Positions 12,176-22,109 of a DNA stretch of 64,000 nt are shown in pieces. Source of the stretch: Siphonodentalium dalli (lineage: Eukaryota; Mollusca; Scaphopoda; Gadilida; Siphonodentaliidae). Under the pieces are notes generated by a model, which worked only from the letters and a program-made list of their open reading frames with translations, did not search any database and was not told the origin of the DNA. The stretch covers positions 138,463,954-138,527,953 of the forward strand of contig CP136064.1 of assembly GCA_032622095.1 (NCBI GenBank), read 5' to 3'. Made by a program: the position numbers and the translations under genes. Position 1 is the first letter of the stretch, and each line of letters begins with the position of its first letter.

Positions 12176-12754
12176 TTTCTCTTCATGTCTATAAACTAGT
12201 ATTAGACATTCAACTTTCCACATTCCTAATCGCTCCATTGACTGTAATATATTAAATTATTCCCTTTCCAAGTTGAGCTACAGTGTCATTGACACTTTCA
12301 TTTTTATTAAATCAGCATATCTTGAACAAATCTATAGTATTCCATGGTCATATAGTGTGAATGTCGTGTCACCGAGGGCTAGCTTCCCTCATATGGTGTG
12401 CCTGTATACTCGAAAATTGAATAAAATCAAAGTCGCCCCGACTAATACAGAAATAAATGCTATTGCAAGTAGCCCCAACTAATATATACCGAAGATAATA
12501 TAATGCGATCACGAGTCGCTCCAACTAAAAGAGAAGGTGATACTATTGCGAGTCAGTCATTTTGATAAAGAAGTTGGGCTAGCTCCTTACCCATCCAAAT
12601 CAATGAAACCAAGAGGCGATATGTCAATAGGAGTTAAGGTTAAGTTATGGATAAACCAGGGGTGTTTAGTTACATATAACCATAAATTGCACTTAAGCGC
12701 AATTGATTCCGCTTAAGCGCAATTAATTATTAAATGTGAATTTGGCCTCCCATA
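12176..12754. other. Right internal sequence of the 9.5 kb element
   Basis: This is non-coding sequence between satellite and right terminus. The segment 12,137-12,298, running from the last satellite monomer through AATCGCTCCATTGACTGTAA to AAGTTGAGCTACAGTGTC, is repeated in inverted orientation at 62,388-62,545. TATTGCGAGTCAG- and AGTAGCCCCAACTAATA-like words recur several times between 12,430 and 12,580. Two CTTAAGCGCAATT palindromes precede the terminus. Confidence 0.6.
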
Positions 12755-13295
12755 GAAATTAGTGTTATTCGTAAATGAAAAATGCAATCTTAGTTCTTCT
12801 ATTACGATCATAGTTTTGTTGAAACTTAAATCCACAATACATAATGTGACAGACAATACTTATGAAACTTTGAAGAGGATCAAACTTGTTATCTGCCTCG
12901 TGGAATTTAATCCACAAAAATACTGTGTGATGTGGTCACATTTCACTGACTACTGTATAAATATGGTCGTAAATAAAAATCGATAATACAACTTGTAGCT
13001 GAAAAGGCCATCCCTCAGTTACGAGTAATACTAATTGCGACCATTCTAAAACATGACTCTGGCGTGCCCTTTTAAAACATAAAGGAAGAAAGCTACATGT
13101 ATCACAGTTAAAACTAAAATTTATGTACTTGTAAAAAGTAAACCATCCTAATTGCATACTGTTTGCACATGCAAGGCGTGTCCAGTCACTTGGAAAACAG
13201 TTTTGTTTTAACAGGTAAATTCGTATATCATGACAATGTATCAGTAACAGCCTATTGGGATGAAACCTTCAAAGACAACGGCAAAGCCTGTAATA
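12755..13295 (+). repeat. Dispersed foldback repeat, right half (copy 1)
   Basis: This resumes the repeat interrupted at 3,288. GAAATTAGTGTTATTCGTAA, TTAGTTCTTCTATTAC, AAACTTTGAAGAGGATCAAA and TACTGTATAAATATGGTCGT match 46,125-46,350. The following piece (13,005-13,290) matches 46,370-46,690 in the opposite orientation, so the central segment is inverted relative to copy 2. The second arm is missing here. Confidence 0.7.
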
Positions 13296-13577
13296 GATAG
13301 ATAGAACGACACAAGTGTGTGAACTGGTTAATGTTATTACACGAGTCTGTTGTGACGCGATGGTAAAACGAGAACCGGAGGTTCGAGTTTTACCTCGCGG
13401 TAAGACAAACGAGTGCAATAACGTTAAACATGTTCTCAGAACTGTGTTGTTCTATGTTTACAATACTGGACGAATATTATTACTAATAGGTTTCTTCTTT
13501 TCGAAACAAATGTAAACATTCTATATTTATTTAAGTAACTAAAATAATTCTATGATTTCTTTATATCCTCCGGTTTT

Positions 13578-13619
13578 GGGGACAGCAGGAAGACATCCTT
13601 TACAGGTTATGCCGTCCCC
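13578..13619 (+). mobile_element. LINE 3' UTR hairpin remnant
   Basis: GGGGACAGCAGGAAGACA...TACAGGTTATGCCGTCCCC closely matches the sequence near the 3' end of the LINE at 41.4-44.8 kb (about 44,687-44,730). It has the same GACAGGAAGACA...GGTTATGCC order and self-complementary ends. I read it as a severely 5'-truncated copy of a related LINE. No coding sequence remains. Confidence 0.5.
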
Positions 13620-13639
13620 AATAACTCATTGTTTGTATA

Positions 13640-14500
13640 CCATTAATTGTGTACAAAATATATGTTATATTTGTCCAGGCGCTTGGTGTAACAATTGTTC
13701 AAAAGGTGATACAAGCATGAATCTTGGCATAGATGTTGCCCGTGCACTACTGTTCATTTTCAGATATGGAGGCATTCGCGGGAGATCCTTCCTTAGGAAC
13801 GGTTGCTATGCAACTACCCGAAATCGAAGAAATGCACATATGGCTAATATTATGTCAGTTTTTAACAACCTAAACAATGCCATGTATCATTTTATGATTA
13901 AAATAATTATATTATTTGTTGTTAATGTTGATCTGATAGGAAATTTACAATATTTCATACTTACAGGGGTGGTAACGGTTACTAGGGACATACCCAAAAT
14001 CGAAAAATATACATATGGCTGATATTAATGGCAATTTTAGCAAATTAAACTAAACCATGAAGGATCTTATTGTGAAAACAATAATAATAGTTGTTGTTAG
14101 TGTGGACCTGACTGAAAAATTACCATATTTCTTCCTTACTGTGTTGGTAACGGTTGCTAGGGACATTACCATTAATTGAAGTAATTCACACATGGTTGGT
14201 ATTGTGGCAGTTTTAACACTCTAAACTACACCATGTAACATTGTTATGGTGAAAACTATTATAATAGTTGTTGTTAGTGTGGGCATGATTGGAAAAGTAA
14301 TATATTTCATTCTTACAGGGGTGGTAAATTTGCTAGGGGACATACCCACCATTGAAAAAATGTTTTTGTGACAATTTAACTGATATATCTGTTTCTTGTT
14401 ATGCTTATATTAACACATAATTCATCATTAAATGGTGTGTTGTGGTGTACCGACGTAATATGACCCTATTTCAGGATGATATTGCAGTTGAAAGTGTTGC
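13640..14500 (-). repeat. About 180-bp tandem repeat, copy 1 (reverse)
   Basis: Read on the minus strand, units contain GTATGTCCCTAGYAACCGTTACCACC, CTGTAAG, ACAACAACTATTATAATwG and GTAGTTTAGT in fixed order, and the array ends with CATATCTGAAAATGA...CCAGGCGCTTGG. The same array and end occur on the plus strand at 39,840-40,740. Short reading frames inside are not genes. Confidence 0.75.
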
Positions 14501-15240
14501 TAGGCAACACCTTCCATTGACAAAAGTACCTTTAAGTTATATTACCATTCAGTTAATTTAGTCATGTACACGTATGACGGTTATGACTGTATCTGCCATA
14601 AATCGACAAATGGGATACATTTTAATGAGCCATTTGACAGGCTTGTAACAACATTGACCCACATTTTTGTTGGCACCTGCCTCTGCAATCCGACCTCCGC
14701 ACTATATTTGTCCATGTCATCCATGCAGCATATACTCTTATCACATGGTGACGGCATCCGGAATAATATTTGCCATACATTAGGAACTAACTGTTTGTTC
14801 TACCTATCTATGCCATAGCTGTAAGTCGATACATCGCAATGGGCCCTTTCATTGGCGTAGCCTTCGCCTATCTATTTCAGACTGAGATCCCATGACATAC
14901 CTTTAGGAGCCGGCATCCATTTCCAATATATTATAGCTATATGGACATCCATGTGTCCACAACGACCAGGATCATATAGGGTCGTCAGTCCAACACATAT
15001 GTGTTGGATCATGCATGGATGGCCCGCATATAGGGGTGCATGTTAATGGCTTACCTGTAGGGATTTTAATCCACGACGTGTCCTAACTACTGTGTCCATG
15101 TCGTAGTGGAGTGGGTCGATGATATACCATTTAGGCCTGGTTCCATATATGTATGTAGGGACCTGGGTATATGACATTTTCACATGGTATTTGCACTATA
15201 TACATGGACCTACATCCATGGGGTATGCGTGAGCCAAAAG
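14501..15240. repeat. Degenerate 'gggtccatg / tacatatatgg' repeat
   Basis: From about 14,820, loose repeats of words such as GGACCTGGGTATATG, TTCCATATATGTATG and ACATGGACCTACATCC appear. The same word family fills 23,650-24,920, where it again lies beside the ~180-bp array. Between 14,500 and 14,820 I see nothing supportable. Confidence 0.5.
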
Positions 15241-15279
15241 CATGTGCATGGCTTGGTTTTTGGCCAAGCTATTATAAGT

Positions 15280-15414
15280 TACACTGCTTGTTGGGGGGGG
15301 GATACGGTGTGGTATGCCCCGGTAGATGTTCGTATCCCCCGAGGCGATAGCCGAGGGTGATACGAGAGTCGACCGGGGCATACCACACCGTATCCCCCCT
15401 CAACAAGCCGTGTA
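15280..15414. repeat. GC-rich foldback element
   Basis: Arms of about 43 bases face each other. TGTTGGGGGGGGGATACGG...GGTATGCCCCGGT pairs with ACCGGGGCATACC...CCGTATCCCCCCTCAACA, with a loop of about 50 bases that itself contains GGCGATAGCCGAGGG. The GC content is markedly higher than the surroundings. It is non-coding. Confidence 0.75.
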
Positions 15415-15768
15415 ATGTATTTATCCCCGGTCTCTATTAACAAGATATTCCCGCAGACATAAAGCGCGGAAACGAGCCACGAACAGTAACCATATTTGAT
15501 TAGACTGCTCATACGATGAATATATTTATATAGCTGTTTCCACAATTTGTCCATAAATACTTGCTGGCCTCGCTTACTTTTGGAATCTATATGTTAGAAG
15601 ATACCAAAGAGAGCAATACACTTCAAAAATAGTAATGGTAAATGAGTCAGACAACCTAAATAAATCAAGCAAGAGTAGCAACATAACATCACACCAGGAA
15701 TCAACGCGGCTTTGCAAGATGTACAACCGACTTTCAAACTTTTGCCAGGTCACATAAATTCTACTAGT

Positions 15769-17429
15769 GGCATACGAGATTATATGACCCTTGTAAAATC
15801 TGTCTTCTCTATATAGCGACGACAATTTTTGCGGGGTAATATCAGTTTTACACGGGGCATACGAGATTGTTATGACCCTTGTAAAATCTGTCTTCTCTAT
15901 ATAGCGACGACAATTTTTGCGGTATAATATCAGTTTTATACGGGGCATACAAGATTGTTATGACCCGTGTAAAATCTGTTTTCTCTATATAGCGACGACA
16001 ATTTTTGCGGGGTAATATCAGTTTTACACGGGGCATACGAGATTGTTATGACCTTTGTAAAATCTGTCTTCTTTATATAGCGACGACAATTTTTGCCGGG
16101 TAATATCATTTTACAAGAGGCATACGAGATTGTTATCACCCGTGTAAAATCTGTCTTCTCTATATAGCGATGACAATTTTTGCCGGGTAATATCAGTTTT
16201 AGAAGGGGCATACGAGATTGTTATGACTCGTGTAAAATATGTCTTCTCTATATAGCGATGACAATTTTTACCGGGTAATATCAGTTTTACAAGGGGCATA
16301 CGAGATTGTTATGACCCGTGTAAAATATGTCTTCTCTATATATCGATGACAATTTTTGCCGGGTAATATCAGTTTTACACGGGGCATACGAGATTGTTAT
16401 GACCTTTGTAAAATCTGTCTTCTTTATATAGCGACGACAATTTTTGAGGTGTAATATCAATTTTATACGGGGCATACAAGATTGTTATGACCCGTGTAAA
16501 ATCTGTTTTCTCTATATAGCGACGACAATTTTTGCGGGGTAATATCAGTTTTACACGGGGCATACGAGATTGTTATGACCTTTGTAAAATCTGTCTTCTT
16601 TATATAGCGACGACAATTTTTGCCGGGTAATATCATTTTACAAGAGGCATACGAGATTGTTATCACCCGTGTAAAATCTGTCTTCTCTATATAGCGATGA
16701 CAATTTTTGCCGGGTAATATCAGTTTTAGAAGGGGCATACGAGATTGTTATGACTCGTGTAAAATATGTCTTCTCTATATAGCGATGACAATTTTTACCG
16801 GGTAATATCAGTTTTACAAGGGGCATACGAGATTGTTATGACCCGTGTAAAATATGTCTTCTCTATATATCGATGACAATTTTTGCCGGGTAATATCAGT
16901 TTTACACGGTGCATACGAGATTGTTATGACCTTTGTAAAATCTGTCTTCTTTATATAGCGACGACAATTTTTGAGGTGTAATATCAGTTTTACACGGGGT
17001 ATACGAGATTGTTATGACCCTTGTAAAATCTGTCTTCTCTATATATATAGCGACGACAATTTTTGCCGGGTAATATCAGAGTTTTACAAGGGGCATACGA
17101 GATCGTTATGACCGTGTAAAATCTGTCTTGTCTATATAGCGACGACAATATTTGGCGGGTAATATCAGTTTTACAAGGGGCATTAGAGATTGTTATGACC
17201 CTTGTAAAATCTGTCTTCTCTATATAGCGACCAAAATTTTTGCCGGGTAATATCAGTTTTACAAGGGGCATTAGAGATTGTTATGACCCGTGTAAAATCT
17301 GTCTTCTCTATATAGCGACGACAATTTTTGCCGTGTAATATCAGTTTTACACGGGGCATACGAGATTGTTATGACCTTTGTAAAATCTGTCTTATCTATA
17401 TAGCGACGACAATTTTTGCGGGGTAATAC
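15769..17429. repeat. 88-bp tandem array
   Basis: About 19 units of 88 bases, each with GGGCATACGAGATTGTTATG, TGTAAAATCTGTCTTCT, TATATAGCGACGACAATTTT and GGGTAATATCAGTTTTACA. A six-unit higher-order repeat of 527 bases is evident (about 15,850-16,374 recurs at 16,377-16,901). Unit-to-unit variants alternate ACCCGTG with ACCTTTG. Repeated minus-strand frames here arise from the array. Confidence 0.9.
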
Positions 17430-17806
17430 GAAATAAGTGTTTCCTGTTTAGTTAACATATATCGAACAAGAACACCGGGATACTGCGTGGTATGGCCCTA
17501 GAAGAACAATGGTGCCTAAGAAGGCTTACAATTCTACAGAGGGGATAAAGCCTTGGTTGGTTTAAACATATTTATTGTAACTCAGTGTACAAGGGATTGG
17601 GGGGTAAGTTATAACAACTTAAGGTGGCCCCTCTCCCGACAATATTTACACAAATGTTTAAACAAGATGAATAACAGATATAATGTACATGTAATAATAA
17701 GAATGTTGATGATGATGTCTGGTGATTGATGTTATATCGGTCCTGAGGTCCTCTCCTGTATATTTAATGCCATGCCGTGTCGTAAGTTGTTTACGATTTT
17801 TCTTCG

Positions 17807-18715
17807 TTAAGTGAAACGTTTACTTTCTGATATATATTTTTGTACAATGTAAAAGAGTAGCTGGTTTCGATGCTGTGGAATGCTTGGAGCGCCTCTGAGA
17901 AAGTGATTTACGTCTACTATTGTGAAAGCATACTCATCTAGTCTATCATATAATTTAGTTCTTTGCGGTCGGAACAATGGACATTCGAAAAAGAAGTGAA
18001 AGGCATCCTCGATCTCTGTGCCACAATTACACACCGGGCTTTCGGCTATAAAGTTATCATACATATCTAAGCGAAGTTCACTGCAACCGTTGCGAATTTT
18101 AGAATGGATTATATTTTCTTTCCGACTCCCAGTTTGAAAATAAGGAGGTGGTTTTAGGGTCAAATCTATAAAACTAAGATTGACCTTAAATTCTTTTAGG
18201 TTAAACGTATCAGTTACGATAATTGGAAGCTTATTCCATGATTGTGTCATAAAGGGTAGGAAGGATTTTTTTAAATGTTCTGTGTGACAGAAGTAACAAT
18301 AAAAGTTTCCAGGGTTCCGCTTTGAGTATCTCGAGACATTGCCAGCCCGAGGAGGTAAGATAGTTGATAAGTAGTTGGGTGCAAGGTTGTTAGTAATTTT
18401 ATATATGTAATGTAACTGATGATGTTCGCGTCTATTACTGAGCGTGGGCCAGCCGATGTCAAGGAGTAGGTCTTTATCGGATACTGATCGGTTTAGTCCT
18501 GTTACAATTCTGGCAGCTTCTTTATGAAGTCTTTCAAGTTTATCAGTCAAGTATTTTGGTGCGTTCGCCCAGACAATATCAGAATAGTCCATTATAGGCA
18601 AAATATAAGTATTGTAGATTTTTTCAAGCGTCTTTCTGTCGATACTGTATTTAAATTTTCTGAGTTGGGATAGTCTTCCCTGATACTCGTCGACAGATAT
18701 TTTCAATGTGATCAT
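17807..18715 (-). pseudogene. LINE C-terminal domain fragment
   Basis: This 302-codon open segment begins after the RT thumb (QLRRFKYxIDRKTLEKIYN-type sequence) and continues through YILPIMDYSDIVWANAP and HTEHLKKSFLPFMTQSWNKL to a Cys/His-rich tail, CNCGTEIEDAFHFFFECP. It ends KRFT at a stop, the natural C terminus. The same order is seen at 54,824-55,900 in the better-preserved relative. It is intact in itself but disconnected by a frameshift at about 18,720-18,770 from the RT core. Confidence 0.85.
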
Positions 18716-18772
18716 TCCAATTTAAATTTGCTTGGATATCGAGACCGAGGTGTCTATGCGATTTTATGAAGG

Positions 18773-19315
18773 TTATTTCTTGATTTTCGAAAAATTGTCT
18801 TTGTTAGTTAGGGAAAATGACATAGCTTTTGTCTTTGCTGGGTTAAAGTTTACTAGCCAGTTGTTGGCCCATTGTGATACGATTTCGAGATCATTGTTGA
18901 GTTGTCTAGCTAGGGATTGTAGGTTATAGTGAGAAGCAGTGATGCAGGTGTCGTCGGCGTACATTCGAGCTTTAGAGCAGAGATTGTTGGGCAGATCGTT
19001 TATATAAATTAAGAAGAGAAAAGGCCCCATTATTGACCCTTGGGGCACTCCGGATGGTATAATTTCAAATTTAGAGTAAGTATTGTTTACCAGGACTCTT
19101 TGTCGTCTATTTACTAAGTAATCTTGAAACCAGTTCAGAAGTTTTCCTGCAATCCCATATTGCTGCAATTTATATATTAGCCCCCTATGCCAGACCCTTT
19201 TGAATGCTTTCGAAATATAAAAAAATATGGAACACGTGTACAGACCTTTATCTAGGTTCTGGCAAAGGTGGTGATATATATCAATTAGTTGATAAACTGT
19301 ACTGTGACCGGCCAT
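18773..19315 (-). pseudogene. LINE reverse transcriptase core fragment
   Basis: About 180 codons of RT palm. ISKAFKRVWHRGLIYKLQQY corresponds to motif A; its leading Asp is replaced (FYISKAF here, CDISKAF in the sister copy). SGVPQGSIMGPFLF is motif B, MYADDTCI is motif C, and NWLVNFNPAKTKAM is motif D. Loss of the motif A aspartate would abolish catalysis. It is followed and preceded by frameshifts. Confidence 0.85.
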
Positions 19316-19352
19316 GAAGCCGGATTGATGCTCGTAAATAAGATTATTTTCA

Positions 19353-19697
19353 TTAAAAAAAGTGGAAACATTTTAGGACCAATCTTTCAAATACTTTGGC
19401 CCGACAAGGTAACAATGAAATCGGCCTGTAATTGGCACTATCAGCGGGGTCCCCTTTTTTAAAGATTGGTATAACATTTGCATTTTTCCAAGAAGACGGG
19501 AATATTCCAACCTCCAGAGATTTTTTAAATAGCAATGACAACGGTAAAGCAATCTGCTGTTCAGTACAGCGTAACATTTTAGCACTTATGTCATCATGTC
19601 CATGTGCCTTATTTGTTTTCAAAGCTAGTATAACATCAATTACCTCTTGCATTTCGAAAGGAATTTCAGTCAGTACATTCTGTGTTTTAGAGGTCAA
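19353..19697 (-). pseudogene. LINE RT fingers fragment
   Basis: 114 codons contain ALKTNKAHGHDDISAKMLR, SWKNANVIPIFKKGD and NYRPISLLPC, the conserved N-terminal RT region (motifs 0-2). It ends in a frameshift near 19,360 before the palm. The order relative to its neighbours is normal for a LINE. Confidence 0.85.
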
Positions 19698-19769
19698 CGG
19701 GGGTAATGATTTTCTTGAATCATCAAGTGAGGAATTTAAAATGAATCTTTTGTTTAGAATTTGTGCATT

Positions 19770-20138
19770 TTAAAAATCGTTAATTTCATATGATTTAGAA
19801 TCCATTTTTACCCCACCTTCTAGGCTATACAGCGGGGGAATAAATGTTGTCTTTTTCTTGTTGAGGAGGTAATTAATTAATTGCCAGTAGTCTTTTGAAT
19901 CAGATGTACTAATGCGTTCTTCTAAATTTTCATTAAATTGTGCCTTAGCATATTTCTTCATGTTATTGATGTGATTTCGACATTGTTTAAATTTTTTCCA
20001 TGTTTCTGTGGTATTTTTTATAATAGCAATCGATCTCAACCTGTCTCTACGTCTTACCTGTCTGCGGATTTCTGAATTAAACAATGGTTTATCATTTGTT
20101 CCGATGGTGACATGTTTAAATGGGATACATTTGTACAT
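19770..20138 (-). pseudogene. LINE endonuclease-RT linker fragment
   Basis: 122 codons contain a basic stretch (FNSEIRRQVRRRDRLRS) and NNMKKYAKAQFNENLEERI, DYWQLINYLLNKKK. This matches the linker at residues ~220-300 of the LINE protein at 55,090-57,801. The element fades upstream of about 20,200, which is therefore the 5' truncation point or the limit of recognisable similarity. Confidence 0.8.
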
Positions 20139-20200
20139 AATATCGAGAAATGTTTTAGTGAACAGTTCTGCAGCTTCATTTATACCAAATTTCCATAGGA

Positions 20201-21196
20201 TAAATACACATTCAGCAGTAACAGGTCACTGAAATAAAATAGTCTTAGGAATTTTACCAAATTCCTATGGGGTAAACTAGGGGGCACATATCATATTATT
20301 AGGAATAGGAATAACTTCCGGTTAGGCCGCAATGATTTAAATTAATTGAATTAAATTTAAATTTAATTCAATCAAATTCAAATTTAATAAGCCTGGTTTA
20401 CAAGCATTTGGATTGTCAGTTAAATTAAATTGATGCCCGAGGTTAAGGAAAAAATTTAATCTTACATGACCACCGCAACAGTTGACAAAAAGCCGAATTG
20501 TTCTTGAATTCCACTAGATCGTTTATTACCGGTATGTTGAATTTTGATCGAATTATAGGATAATTTGAGGCATTTCTTCCCACAAACTGTATAAACGATG
20601 GATGGATATCTGAAAGCAACAGGGAGACTCTCCATCAAAAAAATATATCTTCTTCTCCACTGGTCCACTGTCTGCTAGCTTCATATTTTAATCTCCTTGA
20701 ACAGAAACCAATCATATAAAAAGTTTTATCATTTACAATATTGAGGAAAAATGGAAGAGGAGTTTGTAAACCAGGGTATCAAATTGCTGCTGCCTTAGAC
20801 ATGTTTAAAATAGATACATGTAAGAGTTTGTCGTATTTGGGCTCTGTTAACCCTTCCACGATGGGAGCCGTGCTGGTCCTGCACTTTCCCATATATGCAA
20901 GTTTCCCCCAGGAGAATCGCACATACATTCGAAAGCACCGGCACAGGGTTTTCTCAAAACTTCAGGAAGTTCCAGTCGTGGAAGGGTCAATTAATAACAG
21001 ACGTTGCTTCAAGTTTCAGGCCAGTTTCAAAGGATACATATGCTCAATTAATTGCACACAAAATGCCACACTAGATCAGTTATTAACTTATATAATATTA
21101 TGGTTGGTTCATATATACTGGGTAGTTTCTCAGTGCAATGAAATTATCCGCAGGTGTTTGTTTAGCACTGTTAAATAACTTCAGCCGTTACTTTAA
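20201..21196. other. Intergenic sequence
   Basis: An AT palindrome of the AATTTAAATTTAATTCAAT type lies at about 20,340-20,395. Plus and minus frames of 68-145 codons between 20,460 and 21,180 show no recognisable domain and I leave them uncalled. Confidence 0.4.
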
Positions 21197-21607
21197 AGGT
21201 ACTCAATCCGGTCTAGCGCCCCTCAATTAATTTTTTGTTTGTTTTTGTTTTGTTTTTGATTGGCTTTGAGTGGAAAGAATATCTTTTATTTTTCACCACC
21301 TGGAATAACTAGTGGCCCAGTGAAAAAGTCGATGAGAAGGCTGTCTACAGAACAATTTTTGGACGAAGATGGATAACTATAAAATCAAGTCAGATATTTG
21401 AGAAACAGGCAAACTTTTGTTGAACAAAATACTAATAAACAGGTTTTGGGAAATTTTATACTATAGTTGGCGGTGGTTAGCATTATTTTTGGGTAATTAA
21501 TCGATTCCAATAACTGAAGCGGCATTTAAAAAAAAAATTTAAAAAAAATTGTTGTTGTTGGAATCGGATGATATGGTGTCAGACCATCAAATGGGAATTG
21601 AGTACCT
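21197..21607. mobile_element. TTAA MITE, short copy (AGGTACTCAATCCGG family)
   Basis: The left end AGGTACTCAATCCGGTC follows TTAA at 21,193-21,196. The right end GGGAATTGAGTACCT is followed by TTGA, a one-base decay of TTAA. Internal GTGGCCCAGTGAAAAAGT, GATGGATAACT and GGTGGTTAGCATTATTTTTG match the longer copy at 36,150-37,084. Non-autonomous; the piggyBac-like assignment is inference from the target site. Confidence 0.75.
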
Positions 21608-22109
21608 TTGAGTTTCAGACCGAATATAAGGGAATATATGTGTGCACACAAATGCCACATAAGATCAATTATATTATAAATTGGTTCATACCGGTATATA
21701 CTGGGTAGTTTCTCAGTCCAATGAAATTGTACACTTGTGCATGCCATCAAGGGTCATCTAGGGTACGGTAGGAATGGAAAGTTTTGATAATTGGAAAACT
21801 GCTGTTTAAGTTAGTTCAACTACATGTAGTCTCCTAGACAAGTCTTTTAGACAGACTGCTTATTTTAGGAGGCTTAGTTGTTAAATTTATATGAAAAAAA
21901 AAACAAAAAAAAAACAACAGATTTGAATGAAATAAATAAGGAGAAGTTTATTAGTTCAGAATATAATTAAGCATGTTCCACATTTAACACGATTACTAGA
22001 AGTGTATTGTAATAAGCAGTGGTATATTTAACAATTGGGCTGAAAAAGACTGAAGGTACTTTATTTGTTTCAGCCTTATGGTGGTTGGGACTTATTCATT
22101 GGACTGAGT
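21608..22109. other. Region 3' of the ORF1p-like gene
   Basis: A minus-strand AATAAA polyadenylation signal (TTTATT on plus, 22,060-22,065) lies about 45 bases past the ORF1p-like stop. An A-rich run with two blocks of A occurs near 21,892-21,915. No second ORF or RT sequence is visible downstream. Confidence 0.5.

Larger units (their letters stand above)
3289..12754. mobile_element. 9.5 kb satellite-loaded TIR element
   Basis: The termini are inverted. The left begins TATGGGAGGCCAAATTC, the right ends GAATTTGGCCTCCCATA, and similarity continues inward through AATTGCGCTTAAGCG for about 50-60 bases. The flanks GAAGTT (3,283-3,288) and GAAATT (12,755-12,760) form a plausible 6-base target duplication with one difference. 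The uninterrupted repeat copy at 46,110-46,150 reads straight through (GGTCGAAATTAG) and serves as the empty site. Inside lie subterminal palindromes, about 550 bases of unique left sequence, an 8 kb satellite and about 580 bases of right sequence. I find no transposase, so it is non-autonomous and its superfamily is unassigned. Confidence 0.8.
17561..20200 (-). mobile_element. Decayed APE-type LINE (CR1/L2/Jockey-like group)
   Basis: This is a 5'-truncated non-LTR retrotransposon on the minus strand. Four conceptual segments cover a pre-RT linker, the RT palm and the C-terminal domain, separated by frameshifts. Its 3' UTR (TTTAAACATA...CAACTTA...CCCCTCTCCC) aligns with that of the LINE at 54.3-58.3 kb, and the proteins are clearly homologous, so they belong to one family. 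The endonuclease and 2A regions are missing. It has a YADD catalytic motif. The clade assignment is approximate. Confidence 0.85.

Noticed and set aside
13340-13430. Possible tRNA-derived SINE head (GGAGGTTCGAGTTTTACC, B-box-like)
   Set aside because: Only a B-box-like word is convincing; the A box and tRNA stems do not form and there is no tail.
13552-14022. 156-codon plus-strand frame
   Set aside because: It runs through the LINE 3' UTR remnant and the reverse ~180-bp array, so it is repeat-derived.
15574-17271. A ladder of similar minus-strand proteins (KLILPGKNC-RYIEKTDF pattern)
   Set aside because: They are translations of the 88-bp array read in shifting frames, since 88 is not a multiple of three; not a gene family.
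3289-17429. Tandem arrays considered as CRISPR-like
   Set aside because: Units are contiguous with no unique spacers, the context is eukaryotic and there are no cas genes.
20741-21178. 145-codon plus-strand frame
   Set aside because: No recognisable motif, no splice context or neighbouring exons; composition matches the surrounding non-coding DNA.
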